Shown: in pieces, positions 52,289-63,756 of the stretch
How the letters are laid out: every line of letters begins with the position of its first letter
Position numbering within the stretch: position 1 is the stretch's first letter
Source: Bryum argenteum
Taxonomy: Eukaryota; Streptophyta; Bryopsida; Bryales; Bryaceae
Assembly (NCBI GenBank): GCA_037043015.1
Contig: CM073322.1
Span: forward strand, 27,928,364-27,992,363
Length of the DNA: 64,000 bases
Direction: 5' to 3'
Notes under the pieces: generated by a model
Databases searched by the model: none
Told to the model about the DNA's origin: nothing
The model's input: the letters and a program-made list of their open reading frames with translations, nothing else
Program-made: the position numbers and the translations under genes

Positions 52289-55206
52289 ATGGCTCGCTCG
52301 AGTTTTGTGCACATCTTACACCTGGTGTATGTGTTGCCGCTCTTAGTGAGCTGCACTTTAGCTAATCGGAGCCAGTATGCAGAACCGGACTCGGATGGTG
52401 CGCGCGAATTCATGCAATGGATCGAGAGAGTGGGAAAGAAACACAGGATGAAACAGGAATTTGCAAGGAATGAACTTGTTGGAGAGTGGGATCCCTCCAT
52501 AGCGCAACCAGACCTGTCCGGAAGCTTTCCAGGGCTGAAGCAATACTCGGACTGGGACAGTGTGGTATCCCCTGCAACGTACATCGTTGTGGATCAAAAT
52601 GGGTTCGGAAACTTCAGAGGCATCTGGGAAGCTATCAACTCGATCCCTAATGATATCAATCGCCGCACCCGCATCACCATTCAAGTCAACTCCGGAACTT
52701 ACAGGTACCCTAAATCGTTTCTCACTTTAAAAGCTCCTCTGCTGTGAATCTTGTGTACATATTCCAGCCCGAGCAGGACTTGATCACTTTAATCTTACCA
52801 CAATGATGCCAGTACCTTGTCATACTCTAGTTTGTGTAATTCTTTCCGTTTGTTAAAACCAGAGGTCATTAAGCCATGTCAAATCCAAGTACATGAAATC
52901 TCTTTAATATTGTCGGAGCCATGGAGTACTAAAACGGATGCATGCAGGGAGAAAGTGTACATTGGGAAGGACAAGCCGTTTATTACAATGGTGGGAATGG
53001 GAGACCCTGTAATCGTGTGGAACGACACCAAGGCCGATGCCGGGAACCGGACTTTCGAGAGCGCCACTTTCGGTGTCGGTGGAGATTTCTTCATGGCCAT
53101 TAACATGACGTTTCAGGTAACACTTCCATCTTTCAAGTTCCTATTGTAAATGAATCTCTTGATAAAAGATTGGATTGATTAATGAGGTGGTTCGAAAATG
53201 GATGGCAGAATTCGGCGCCGGCTCCTCCTCCTGGGGCGGTAGGCATGCAAGCGGTGGCTCTCCGGATCACTTCCGACGTTGCAGTGTTCTACAGCTGCAA
53301 AATTCTCGGCAACCAGGACTCTCTGTATGATCACAACGGTCGCCATTACTTCAAGGACTGCTTCATTCAAGGAAGCATCGACTTCGTCTTCGGGGACGGT
53401 CTTTCTATTTATTACGTAAGACCATTCTCTCACTCTCTTACTCAATTCACGGTTTCATGACAACCACCATCTTGTTGCTCATTTAACACCATATGGGTTC
53501 AGTCATTGCTGTCGCTTAAATGTCTATATGGGAGCTTTTGTTAGCAGCTCCCTGAGGTTGGTGCTTCTCTATATTCTATTCAAGTAAGGTGTATCTATGC
53601 TAACAGAAGGATTCGGGACTACAGCTTTGTAAGAATATCAGTCTGATGTGAATAAGTTTCCACATCGAAAATCCATGTCCATGGCTTAACAACGTGATAT
53701 TCCCACTTGTGTTTATTGCAAATATTTGAACTCACTTGTGATGCCAAGTTCCAGTAAATCAAACTACATGGGTTCATTTGGACATGATTATGGTTGAAGT
53801 GGACACCACCTTAGTAGTTGTTGGGACATAGTGATGGTGCTCTTGTCGTTTTAAGAACTTTTCAATACTGAACAAGACTCAAGAGCTCTGCTCTTACTTT
53901 AGCAAGTTTTGAGGAGAATGTTTGATGGCATATTCCTTGTACAGAGATTGAGCTTGATGGAAAGGGTGTGTGCAGAAATGTGAGCTGAACGTGGTACCGA
54001 CAACGTTCGGCGCCGTGACAGCGCAAAAGAGGCAGAATGCGACAGACAATTCGGGGTTTTCATTTCTATTGTGCTGGATCACGGGAGGCGCGGGGCAAGT
54101 GTATTTGGGGCGGGCGTGGGGACCCTTCTCGCGAGTGGTGTACTCCTACACTTGGATGAACGATGTGGTGTATGCACCGGGCTGGTTCGACTGGGGCAAT
54201 TACACCAGACAAGCGTAAGCTCACTTATCACCTCTCATTTTTTCATGGACACCAATCAAGTGAAAACCCATTGTGCAGCTTTAAGTGTTGTAAGGAGTCC
54301 TAGGAGTCCAGTTAATGATTAACCTCAATTCCATAAAAATTGAAGTCAAAATGAGTTCTGTAAAAAGAGAGGGTTTTACTGTAAGGATACGGTAGTGATA
54401 TCACAAAGAAGTAACAAGTTCTCTGTTATGGTTTACTAGATACTAAGTCTGTTTTCAAAATGGTACAAAATGGCAATTTTGGTTGTCAAAATGGCATCTG
54501 AAATATTGCCGTTTTAATGGATTTTCGCTTCAATTTGATGATAAAATATAATCTGACATGCTCCATGTAATTGATTGAATTCGGTATGCATAGCTTAGGG
54601 CCCGATCAAAATTGAAATCTTCGAATTGCTAAGTGTGTGAAACCATCACTTCGATGAATCACCAGTGATCGAAAGATTTAGTGCTTGAATTGAACTGTAT
54701 CTAAATCCAGAAGTTGTGCATTTTGATTCATCTAAGAATTGAACACTGCAAAAGTAGCTCGTTCGAGCCATACATGAGAAACTTGTATTGGTTCAGGGAG
54801 GTTTCTAATTTTAGGAGGGTGAGCAAATAAGTTGAGGTGTGCACTATCTATGTAGAGTCACGGTCTTGTTCTGAGTTTGTTGAGAATATCAATTTGTACC
54901 GATTCAATATTGCATATAGTTCTGCTGTAGATTCTTATGAAGAGGTTTCTATTTCTATTTTTTCCCATTTTGTTTAATGAGGTTCAATTCCGAAGCTTGC
55001 TAACCATGTTGATCACTGCTTGGTGTTGCAGGACGGTGTACTACGGGCAGTACAAATGTACAGGGCCTGGTTCTAATCAGGTTGGTAGAGTACCTTGGTC
55101 CCATGAGCTCACTGATTATGAAGCCGCACCGTTTCTATCGCTTGGTTTTGTAGATGGAGAGGCTTGGATTCCACAATACTTAAGACCAGTTCAACCTATA
55201 GTCTAA
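52289..55206 (+). CDS. secreted pectin methylesterase (no inhibitor pro-region)
   Basis: Five exons: 52289-52704, 52948-53116, 53209-53415, 53976-54214 and 55032-55206; about 401 residues, all phases fit. Intron positions correspond to those of the esterase at 41219-42983, so the two are paralogues. [20 protein letters not shown] is a signal peptide. Regions: [109 protein letters not shown] and [20 protein letters not shown]. Catalytic Asp of QDSL and IDFVFG are 21 residues apart and the Arg of LGRAWG is kept. Differences from its paralogue are large, including a longer, Lys/Arg-rich region after the signal peptide, so the duplication is old. Intron 3 (560 bp) and intron 4 (817 bp) are long. 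Confidence 0.93.
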
Positions 55207-58139
55207 ACATTTTTTTACCAGTTACTAATACTTACATGATGAAGCTAAAAGTTTTGACAATTGATATGTATATTTCCAAAGTGTTGACATTTCAAGCTTT
55301 TACTTTTGACATTATGATTGATCACCAATAAAAAATTTGGACATGAGATTTGGTGTAATGTTCAAGTTGGGTTCTAAAACTTACAGTTACATACCTCAAA
55401 CTATGTCTAAAATCTAAATTTTTGCCTTTCTTTGAACATAAGGCATATAAGGTTATAGCATGTAAGTTAGGCTTTGGAACTTTAGGAGTTGAAACTTGTT
55501 TTTACAGGTATTTAACCCCTAAATGGTTTGACTCATTGGTAGAGAAACGAATACATTTTGAAAAAAAGTCTCATAAATGGAAAAGAAGGAAAGTTTTTCT
55601 AATCTCAACTGTACCATCCTCTAATAAACATATTGTACATTAAGTGGATCAAATATTGAGTCATGAGGCCTCGTAAATTGCAAGATCGTAACGTAGTAGT
55701 ACTCAAAAAACACAACAAAAAAATATCACTTTGAAGTGAAAATACTACCAATAGACTTATTGCAATCAACACTACAAAGATGATTACTTTCACCTTAGTA
55801 AAACCCTTGACCAAAAAAAAAGCCAAGAGAAAGAATTCATTGCGCGAATAATGACCTTGCAATGGTGAATACTGCCAAAACTATTACAAAGGAATTTTTT
55901 TCATAACTCGACTCTTTGCACATAAATCTATACATGTGTTATCTTCACTATATTTTTATTATGTCAAGGTTTCTACCACTACAACTAGACTCCAATTGGA
56001 ATCCATCCCAAAAAATCAAATCAAAATCCCACGATGGGTGAAGGAGATGTAGCTTCTCAAAATCATCCATTTATTCGCTTTTTTCATTGTCGCAATCGCA
56101 AATCCAATACCTAAAATATTTGAATAAAAAATCTTTCTACTAGAAAGTTTATACCCTTCATCTTAGATTCATGATGATGTAAAAAAACTTCATGAGAAGA
56201 TCTATTTAATTTCCCATAATTGCCTCTCAATGGCAAAACATACCCCATGTTTGAAAACTCAAAAACAAAAGCTGATTTCACTCAAATGCATGGCATTTAT
56301 TCAAACTTCATTCTATAGATCTGCAATTTTTACCACACAAACTAAACTTTATTCGGGACGCAACCAAATGAATTTCATCCAAAAAAAGCTTCAAACGAAG
56401 AATTTATGACTCTTCGAAGTTGCTGCAGTCATCCAAAATGTCGTTTTTCAACATTCGGCCCAGATGGGGGTTAAAAACCCAATATCTTGGTACATTGTGA
56501 AGGAGTAAAACTTTTGCTTCTGAGATTTATACCACATTGCCTATTATTACAGAGACATAAGGGCGGCAAAATCAAGAACGCAAAAAATTATTAAATGTGC
56601 ATGTGGCCCTCATGTAAGAAGAAAATTGTAAGAAAATACTACATGTCCTACTCTTCAGGGTTAAGTACAGTATGGCTACCCTAATTGTAGCACATTACTG
56701 AGTTCACCTACTAGTGAAACGGTAATACTAAAAGCCAGTAAACGACCGTTCCACCATTTCTGGATGGATTCTGTCTGCATTCTCTTTAAAATGCTCTTCC
56801 TACTCTATGGGTGGGGCGGTACAGTAGTCGGAATCAGAATATCATTCTCGCTGCTTTGTAGCCCCAGAGTATTAATTTCTTTAAAATAAGCTGAGCCTGA
56901 TGCCATAGTAACATTCGCCGGGACTCATACAGAGCCATCTTTACATGATACACCATCCTTTACTGGAGCACTTTACATGCTGTGCCCTTGACATTAATTT
57001 ACCGTGTTTAGCATTTTGCAATTTGACGGGAGTTGTATGCCGGGAGTTGTACACAATTGACGTGGGATATATGGGGCCGGTGAGTCCGAACCTTGCTCTC
57101 GTGACACGGTAAATGCATGTCATGTCCGCCACTCCACCGCACCTTTCATGCACAGTACAGTACCGGAGAGTGAGGAGTTTGCATGAAGTTACCGAGCTGA
57201 CAACTATGGTGAGTTGGAGTGTATGCCAGTGGGACCCTTGACTTTCATTTCCTCATCACGCTTGAACAGAAACATACTTGCAATCAAATATCTGAACTCT
57301 CGCTCACTCTAGCAGGAAGGTGCCTTTGGATCCTCTGATACGATTTGCGAAATTCTCTATCACCACATGCCGCGCATTGGACTGCACGTCACGCATGCAT
57401 GTTCAACCCAACGGCTGTAACTTTTGCTTTGAACATTCAACCCGGCCAACGGAAGAAAATAGGAAAGGGGAACTCTCCGCCAGGCAATTCCTTTGTTCCG
57501 GATGTACTTCTCGAACGGTTAATAAGATACATTGGTTTGATTCAACGAAAAGAAAAAGAGAAACAGAGGGATGATTAATAGAGTACCGACTGACACCCCA
57601 ATTAGTCTCCTTCTGACACCGTGTTTAGCACACAGGCGGAACAGTACAACTTAGACAACGGGTTTACTGTAGATTAATCAGTGCCGTTGATTGATTAAGA
57701 ACATGGTAATCTTGTGTCAGGTTCCATATGTAGCCAACCCAGCACGATTCGTTATACAGTAACATAACATAATATTGGTGTGAGTTGCGTGGTAATGGCA
57801 GGCTGCGCTCCAATTGTAACACCGACAGCCACTGCCACTGACCCTTTCGTTGCGAGGAAATTCTTGTCGGCATTTCTTAATTGTTGTTGTTGCAACGGCC
57901 AACTGCGATCCGGTCACCGTGAGAACGATCAACTCTGGTCCCGAGATACTGGCTAGCTTGTGTACAGTGGGGTACAGAACAAACTCGATTTTTTTTCCCA
58001 TTGTGACAGAGTGTTGACAGAGATCACTCAACTTCAACAAGCTCTAGTAGCTTCGAAGCCGTAAAGTGCATTTGTGAATAGAATCTAGTTTCATATTGTA
58101 ACAAATTTACATAATAAAGTTGTGAAAATGTACATATAG
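55207..58139. other. intergenic; dispersed repeat near 55510, otherwise no gene seen
   Basis: 55512-55810 begins TTAACCCCTAAATGG and matches 34090-34260 (gaggcctc(a/g)taaattgc, cttgcaat), another member of the TTAACCCC-type repeats. 56900-58100 is more GC-balanced, with several short frames (57320-57578 plus, 57717-58040 minus), but none shows a domain or exon structure I can defend. Confidence 0.45.
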
Positions 58140-58141
58140 TA

Positions 58142-59329
58142 GAGGAACCTAAAGTTGACCGGGTCCCCATACCCATACATTAGACTTAGAAGGTAGCCGC
58201 CACCTGCACGACCTGTACCCAACAACATACACGATCTAATCTGAGAATGGTAGTCGTCAGCTTATTTTCGGTGATTGGGTTTAGGGTCACAGAATTAACG
58301 GCATGGCATGTGGTGGCCTCTCAGAAAAATATGTCGAAGTGGTTGGTGAATGAGGCCAAGCAGTTTGTAGAAGGGTGCTAATCTTGGCCGAATTTAAAGA
58401 GCCATCCAAGTGGTATTCCGAGTTTAGGGAGTTCAGTTAAGGTGGATGCAGATTTGATTTGTAGGCATGATGCTTAACAAAATGTGAGGCTTCAGTTAGC
58501 GGCTTCTGGGTTCTTTTAGAGCAACCAGCCGCCTAGCTTTTATTGAGAATTCCAATATAAAACAAGGTCGGACTTCAATCTTGGGATCCCAAAGTAATAA
58601 CTTGTGACCCCCAAGTACGGACTTCAATCTTGGGATCCCAAAGTAATAACTTGTGACCCCCAAGTACGGACTTGGGACCCCCAAGTAATAACTTGGAAAC
58701 CCCAAGTAAACACTTGGGACCCCCTAGTAAACACTTGGGACCTCCAAGTAAAAAGCTTGGGTTCTTAAGTCGATCGAAGCTATGATAGCGTCCAACTCGA
58801 CCGAGGAGCTGCGCAATCCAGCGTCCGCACTCAGTGAGCTCTGGGTGAGCTTTTTAGCAGGGTGAATTCTGTGGACATCTGAGTTCAAACAACACAGGTT
58901 TCCGGTCCAAGAGAAGTGCAAGTGGGTGCAGTGTGTGCCAACTTTGAGTAGAACCACTGATCGACTTTGAGATGACCAAGTGGTCGACTTCTAGTTCCAA
59001 GATTATTAGTGATGGGTATGTAGTTCTGGCAGGCACTTGTCACATGTATGAACGACTATCGGAAACTGTAATTGACGATTTCATCTCACTTCATTCTCAG
59101 CTTTTCGTGTGCATATTGGCAGCTTCTCTTGAGCCTATTGGCTGTGTACTAGTTTCAGGAACGCTTTTTGCTTCTAAAATTCAAGGTAATTTGAATATTG
59201 CCCAAAAATTTATTTTTAAATGATCATACGTTGAGAACCCTATTTCCCTATGCAAGAAAAATAACCCCGTAATATTCCGCCTCAATCATGTCTGAAAAAT
59301 CGCTTTAAGTGGTCGACTTTAGGTTCCTC
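58142..59329. mobile_element. 1.2-kb non-autonomous DNA transposon with TA duplication
   Basis: Ends GAGGAACCTAAAGTTGACC and (inverse) GAGGAACCTAAAGTCGACC, flanked by TA on both sides. No transposase frame. It carries the minisatellite at 58568-58760. Tc1/mariner-type integration is inferred from TA; the neighbouring transposase remnant may or may not be related. Confidence 0.8.
58568..58760. repeat. minisatellite with units of about 22 and 48 bp
   Basis: Two exact copies of a unit of about 48 bp (ggacttcaatcttgggatcc, caaagtaataacttgtgacc, cccaagta) are followed by about five copies of a 22-bp unit (acttgggacccccaagtaa and variants). The core is itself palindromic (cttggg...cccaag). Confidence 0.85.
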
Positions 59330-59393
59330 TACCATAAAGGGTGCTTTTTGTAACATAGTATCTACCATCTTGTACTACCACTCCTAGCTGCAC

Positions 59394-60519
59394 TTATTGT
59401 TTGCATTCTATAAAGGCATAGTAGAATCCAATGTACGGAGTCATTCTGTAGATATGGTTACACCATGTACATTGAATTTTTCCTACCCTTTCTAGCTTGC
59501 TATTGGGTCTACTATGATATTTAAGCCGATCCTTCACAATCATCCATACGTTCTTTATTGGATTCAAGTCTAGTGAATTAGCAAGCCAAAGCAACTTTTT
59601 TGTACCAAAAGCAGCTTTCCATTACAGTGGCAATAGGCTACGGTCAACTAAAGCGCCATCTTCCATCAATCACAATTGCTCATTGTGATCATGTAAAAAT
59701 TAAAGACCGCTCAATACTCCTTATAGATAATATCGACAAAATTACTTGCTGAGCTCTTATCCGAAGGAATGGAGACCAACGTAGACTTTTGAAATCTTGT
59801 AAAGGCACCCTAAACCATCACTAAACTACGTTCGGACTCAAAACTTGGTGCTATACAATCACAATTATATATTCTATATGCCTTTTGCCACACTCTAATT
59901 TGCTGCGGACTTTTGCCAATTTCAAATGGCTACTGATGGTTGGAATGGTGGAACATGGAGCCCCCATGACTTCTGAAATGTCCTTAGAGCATGCCCAACC
60001 CGCATTGTGGGCCGGAGAGTGGAGCCATATTTAGTGAGTGAGGAGCCCCAGCCCACACACTATCTATGTAACTCTGTCAAGAGGGTTGAGGTCTCCTAAA
60101 TTTTGAAACACTATAATTCCAAGTTATCCCGTGCCTTCATTCACATTTTAGTGTCCCCATTAACCACTAGAAGAGTGCCACGTGTCAGAGAGTTTATTGG
60201 CAAAGAATAATTTCTATTATAATATGTTGACAAGCAAATGTGATTGGTTAGAGGCCTTTTCTTGTGGCCTCTGTCCTGGCGTGGGGTGGAGTTGCTACGA
60301 CCGGCTGAGCAACGCCTGCAAGGTTTTCTTGGAGCCGAGCGGCCCAGCCTGATGCCTAGGGCTAGGCATGCTCTTACGCTTCATCTCGGTCTTCCTTATT
60401 GCCACAATTTGATTCTTCTGCAGAGTAGACAATGTTTTACACTTTATGATGCCTGCTAAGCCTTCAAACATCACAATGGAACCTCTAGTTTGTGAAAGAG
60501 GAGTTTGTGAAGCTGACAC
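59394..60519 (-). pseudogene. degenerate Tc1-type (DDE) transposase, split by a MITE
   Basis: The minus strand starts at 60519 with MSASQTPLSQTRGSIVMFEG, continues LQKNQIVAIRKTEMKRK, is interrupted by the MITE at 59987-60373, and resumes DISEVMGAPCSTIPTISSHL (helix-turn-helix). Further on, WGAF-like, IPSDKSSASNFVDIIYKEY and MEDGAPVH-like phrases are recognisable in shifting frames, then LLWLANSLDLNPIKNVWMIV, the Tc1 signature DLNPIENxW with Lys in place of the catalytic Glu. Several stops and frameshifts occur between about 59600 and 59870, so it is inactive. Tc1 elements of this DLNPIEN type are typical of animals and fungi and unusual in plants. Confidence 0.85.
59987..60373. mobile_element. 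387-bp Harbinger-like MITE inserted in the transposase
   Basis: Ends GAGCATGCCCA and TAGGCATGCTC, with TTA duplicated at 59984-59986 and 60374-60376. Removing it and one TTA joins the transposase codons for ...KRK and DIS... in one frame. TTA target choice is typical of PIF/Harbinger. Interior has no coding content. Confidence 0.9.
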
Positions 60520-61659
60520 TGTTAAAGACTCAAAAATAATAATTCAAAAATCTCTATGTGCTCCACAATATGATTATGTGCAAGTGCAATGTCTTTCAGA
60601 ACTTCACATGGATCATATTTAACACCCATTCAACCATCCCTTAATGTCTTTCTGTTTTGGTGGATTCACACAAGTTTGACAACAAGAGGATTTAATGAGG
60701 ATCTAATTCTCTAAATAAGGTCCAAACTCACTTTACACTACAAGAGTAACCGAGCCACTCAAAAATTCATTTTTTATTTATCATGGTCACAGCTCTTCGC
60801 CAAGAGCCATGACCTAGGTCCTCTCATGCCACATGGACCCCTTAAGGGAGTGCCACATGGACCCCATAAGTACACTTTAATTTATGGAACTTTATTCTTT
60901 GAGGCTAGCCCGAGCCGTCTTGTACTTAGTTCATGGGAGGAAGGAGCTACAAATGATATGAGATAAATTTGCTAACTGAAGACCCCCTGCCCTAGAGACT
61001 CCTCCAGCTGGACCCTCCTATACCCCTCTTCTCCAATTTTTAAGCCGCGATTTGCGGCCCGCATCCAAAAGCTGTTTTTAAGATTTCGGGACACAGTGTA
61101 AAGGGACCTTCAATATGGGTGAAGGCTTTAAGGTTTTTAAATTTACTCGAAAAGTAAAGAAAAACCTTGTTCAACCTATAGACATCCTCAATGCAAAATT
61201 GTCTAAATTACAAAAATGTCCTTATATTTGAAGCCTAAATTAACTCAATCTAAGTACTAATTGGATATTTCAACTATATGATCATATACTTAACTTGAAT
61301 TTCTACTCACCTGTAAAATTTGAATCGTGGATTCTTCTTCATTTTTAAAATTATAATGGTCAAAGTTTATTAATTTTAGTATGTTCTTGAAGAAGCCATT
61401 TCGGCCTTCTTGAAACTTTGGGAGTTAAGAGAGAAACTCAAAACCAAAGTCTTGTTGTGTGTGAAAAAAAAGCTAAAAGGTGTTTTACTTGAGTTTGACA
61501 CCTTCACATTTAAATTAAAATGTATAGGCCTACTTTTGCCATTGTATTCACATATCAAATATGTAAAGGTGATCTTCATTTGTGGGATCAAGATGGTCAG
61601 AGGTTGTTGAACTTTATACTTGTGGAATCCCCACAAAGTCATTTTGGCTTTACTCAATT
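60520..61659. other. intergenic with a degraded TTAACCCC-family repeat
   Basis: 61165-61427 matches the family interior (caaaattgtctaaattaca, ttgaatcgtggattcttctt, ataatggtcaaagttta). 61410-61610 is open on the plus strand without family content. No gene supported. Confidence 0.5.
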
Positions 61660-62253
61660 TTAACCCCTAAAGATCCAGGACCTCCAAATCGGCGTTTTGC
61701 TATTTTGGGCAGCCTAAATGAATAGGTTAAAAGTAATATTTTTGCCTAAATTTTTTAATAGGTGCTCCGTATACTGCAAAGTGTATGTGGTAAAATTCGC
61801 AAAGCCAAATTCCAATTTTTTGAGTCTTCTACGACAATTCTGGGTTTGCGAGCCGAACTGAGGCAGTTTAAATTTAGTAATTTTTTGAGATTTTTTTTTT
61901 GAAAATATGTTCATGATCAAATCACTACTTAAGCTCCAAAAGGCCCCAAGTCACAAAAAGTACCAATTTTACAAGGGCAGCCTCCAAAAGTGTCAAAAAT
62001 AATCTTAACAATGCCCAAAAAAACTTTGTAGACAAACTTTGGATGTTACGATCTCTCAAATGGTAAACATCCAACGGTCAATTTTTGAATGAGATACTGA
62101 AAATTGGCTTAGGTACAAGATCTTACGGTTGGAAACTAAAGAAAGAACTGAAAATTTGTTTCGCACCCCTTGAAGTGCATAGAGGTAGAGAATTGGAGTT
62201 TTGAGGTTTCAAGCTCCCAAAACACCCAAGGATCTTTAGTAGTTAAGGGGTTA
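61660..62253. mobile_element. larger dispersed repeat, copy R (inverted)
   Basis: Starts TTAACCCCTAAAGATCCAGG and is the reverse complement of the 3' two-thirds of copies P and Q (ccaaatcgg, gggcagcc, gctccgtatactgcaaagtg, tggtaaaattcgcaaagcca). More diverged than P is from Q. Confidence 0.7.
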
Positions 62254-62624
62254 GGATTGATTTTGACAACATCCTAGTTGGACAATTACTTATTTAGATG
62301 ATTTTGGTATTGGATTTGTGACATCTGATATTTCTATACTATACTCCTTAGTCCTTGAGGAGTCTCAACTTTATTTGTTAGATTGCCTTCTATTATTTTC
62401 TATTCTTTGCAATAAGATTCTTTGTTCATTCCATGATGTGAGGTAGACATGACATTAAATTTAGTACAAGAGGTTTGATTTCAAACTTTTTCCCTTTATA
62501 TACATTTTGAGCACTTACAAAAGTATTGTTCGAACCATTGAATTTTTTTTTGGCACACGGGTATTTTTGAGATCAAGGTGAACAACTTTTTATTGTATCA
62601 GCTTTGTTAGTACCAACATTGTAG

Positions 62625-62743
62625 TGATGCGGTCATACCAAGGCTACTACACCGGATCCCATCATAACTCTGAAGTTAAGCGTCTTTGGGCCGGAATAGT
62701 ACTGGGATGGGTGACCTCCCGGGAAGTCCCGGTGCTGCATCCA
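62625..62743 (+). rRNA. 5S ribosomal RNA (single copy, possibly a dispersed pseudogene)
   Basis: 119 nt from TGATGCGGTCATACCAAGG to GGTGCTGCATCC, recognisable as plant-type 5S rRNA. The internal promoter phrases are present: GAAGTTAAGCG (box A) and GTACTGGGATGGGTGACCTC (box C). The 5' and 3' ends pair (GATGCGG.. with ..CTGCATC). A few positions depart from what I remember of plant 5S (TACTACACC, CATAACTCTGAAG, CGTCTTTGGG). A short T5 lies just after the 3' end. No second unit is within the window and no TATA-like box at -28 is seen, so activity is doubtful. Confidence 0.88.
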
Positions 62744-63756
62744 TTTTTAAATTCAATTTCCCCTTGTCCGGTGGTCATCGGGATATTAGCATTACGAACG
62801 GACACTTCATTCACGCCGGCCCCTTAGAAAGGGACCGGAGTTTCTATCTATCTACCAGCATTGCTCTTGGGGGAACTTTTAGGAAGACTCTGTCAAACCA
62901 AATGGTCAAACTGGAAGACCCACTATGATCGGTAAAGCAACGTCCACCTTCCAGTCAGTGTTTGGTGAGAGAGGCGGTGACTGCCATTGACTGCAGTTCT
63001 CCATTCACCAACGCGGTATACCGCTGGAGGCAGTTGCCCACTGTAGTTCACGTGTGTTTTTAGATCGGAATGGCACCGGCAGCCACGGCGCCATCTCAAC
63101 TTGGTCTCCGCGCGACCGCGGCTTAAAGCTGGCTTCAGCTCATTCAATGGACTCCAACGAGCTTTCCATTTCTGGTTCACAGATTTCTCCAGCTTCTGAG
63201 GGCGATCGATCGATCGATGGGCGTGCACAGCGATCAATCAAATAATTGTTTGCTAGCTAGCTAACTGGCGTTCCGCAATAGACGTACGAGTTCCTTCCAA
63301 GTCTCCGTGAGCACTTTTTTATGACGACGTCGACACACGCCTCCGGGCCAGTTCAACATAGCTTGGCGACCTAGCTACAGTTGTACTTATAGTAATATAT
63401 AACTTGCTTCCGCCCTTCCCCACCAGCAGTAACGCTCTTTGGAAGAGTGATACATGATTACAGAACTCGGGATCTAGTAACGGTCAGTCCCCAACTGTGA
63501 AGCCTAGATGCAGGTGCTCCACATTTGTTTCATGCCCAGCCATGGCGGATTGATTGCGCCGTTATTATTCGGATCTTGGTTGTAAGTTGTGCTAGAACGA
63601 CGCGAGTGATTGGGGTGGAGTATACAGGGAATGCGATGGGAGTTTGAAGTGTGGGTAATTGATCGGGGTGTGATCGGAGTTCGAAGTGTGGGTATCTGGG
63701 GTGCGATCTGGTTTAAGTGTAGGTATCTGGGGTGCGATTGGAGTTGAGCTGTGACG
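62744..63756. other. upstream region of the terminal gene, with a tandem repeat at about 63630-63750
   Basis: No gene supported. 63630-63750 holds about four imperfect copies of a unit of about 35 bp (gaagtgtgggtatctggggt, gcgattggagtt) directly before the start codon at 63757. A GATC-rich run (gcgatcgatcgatcgatggg) lies at 63203. Short frames at 62624-63245 lack domain content. Confidence 0.5.

Noticed and set aside
52261-53445. Minus-strand frames over exons 1-3 of the second esterase
   Set aside because: Mirror images of the coding exons, no independent evidence.
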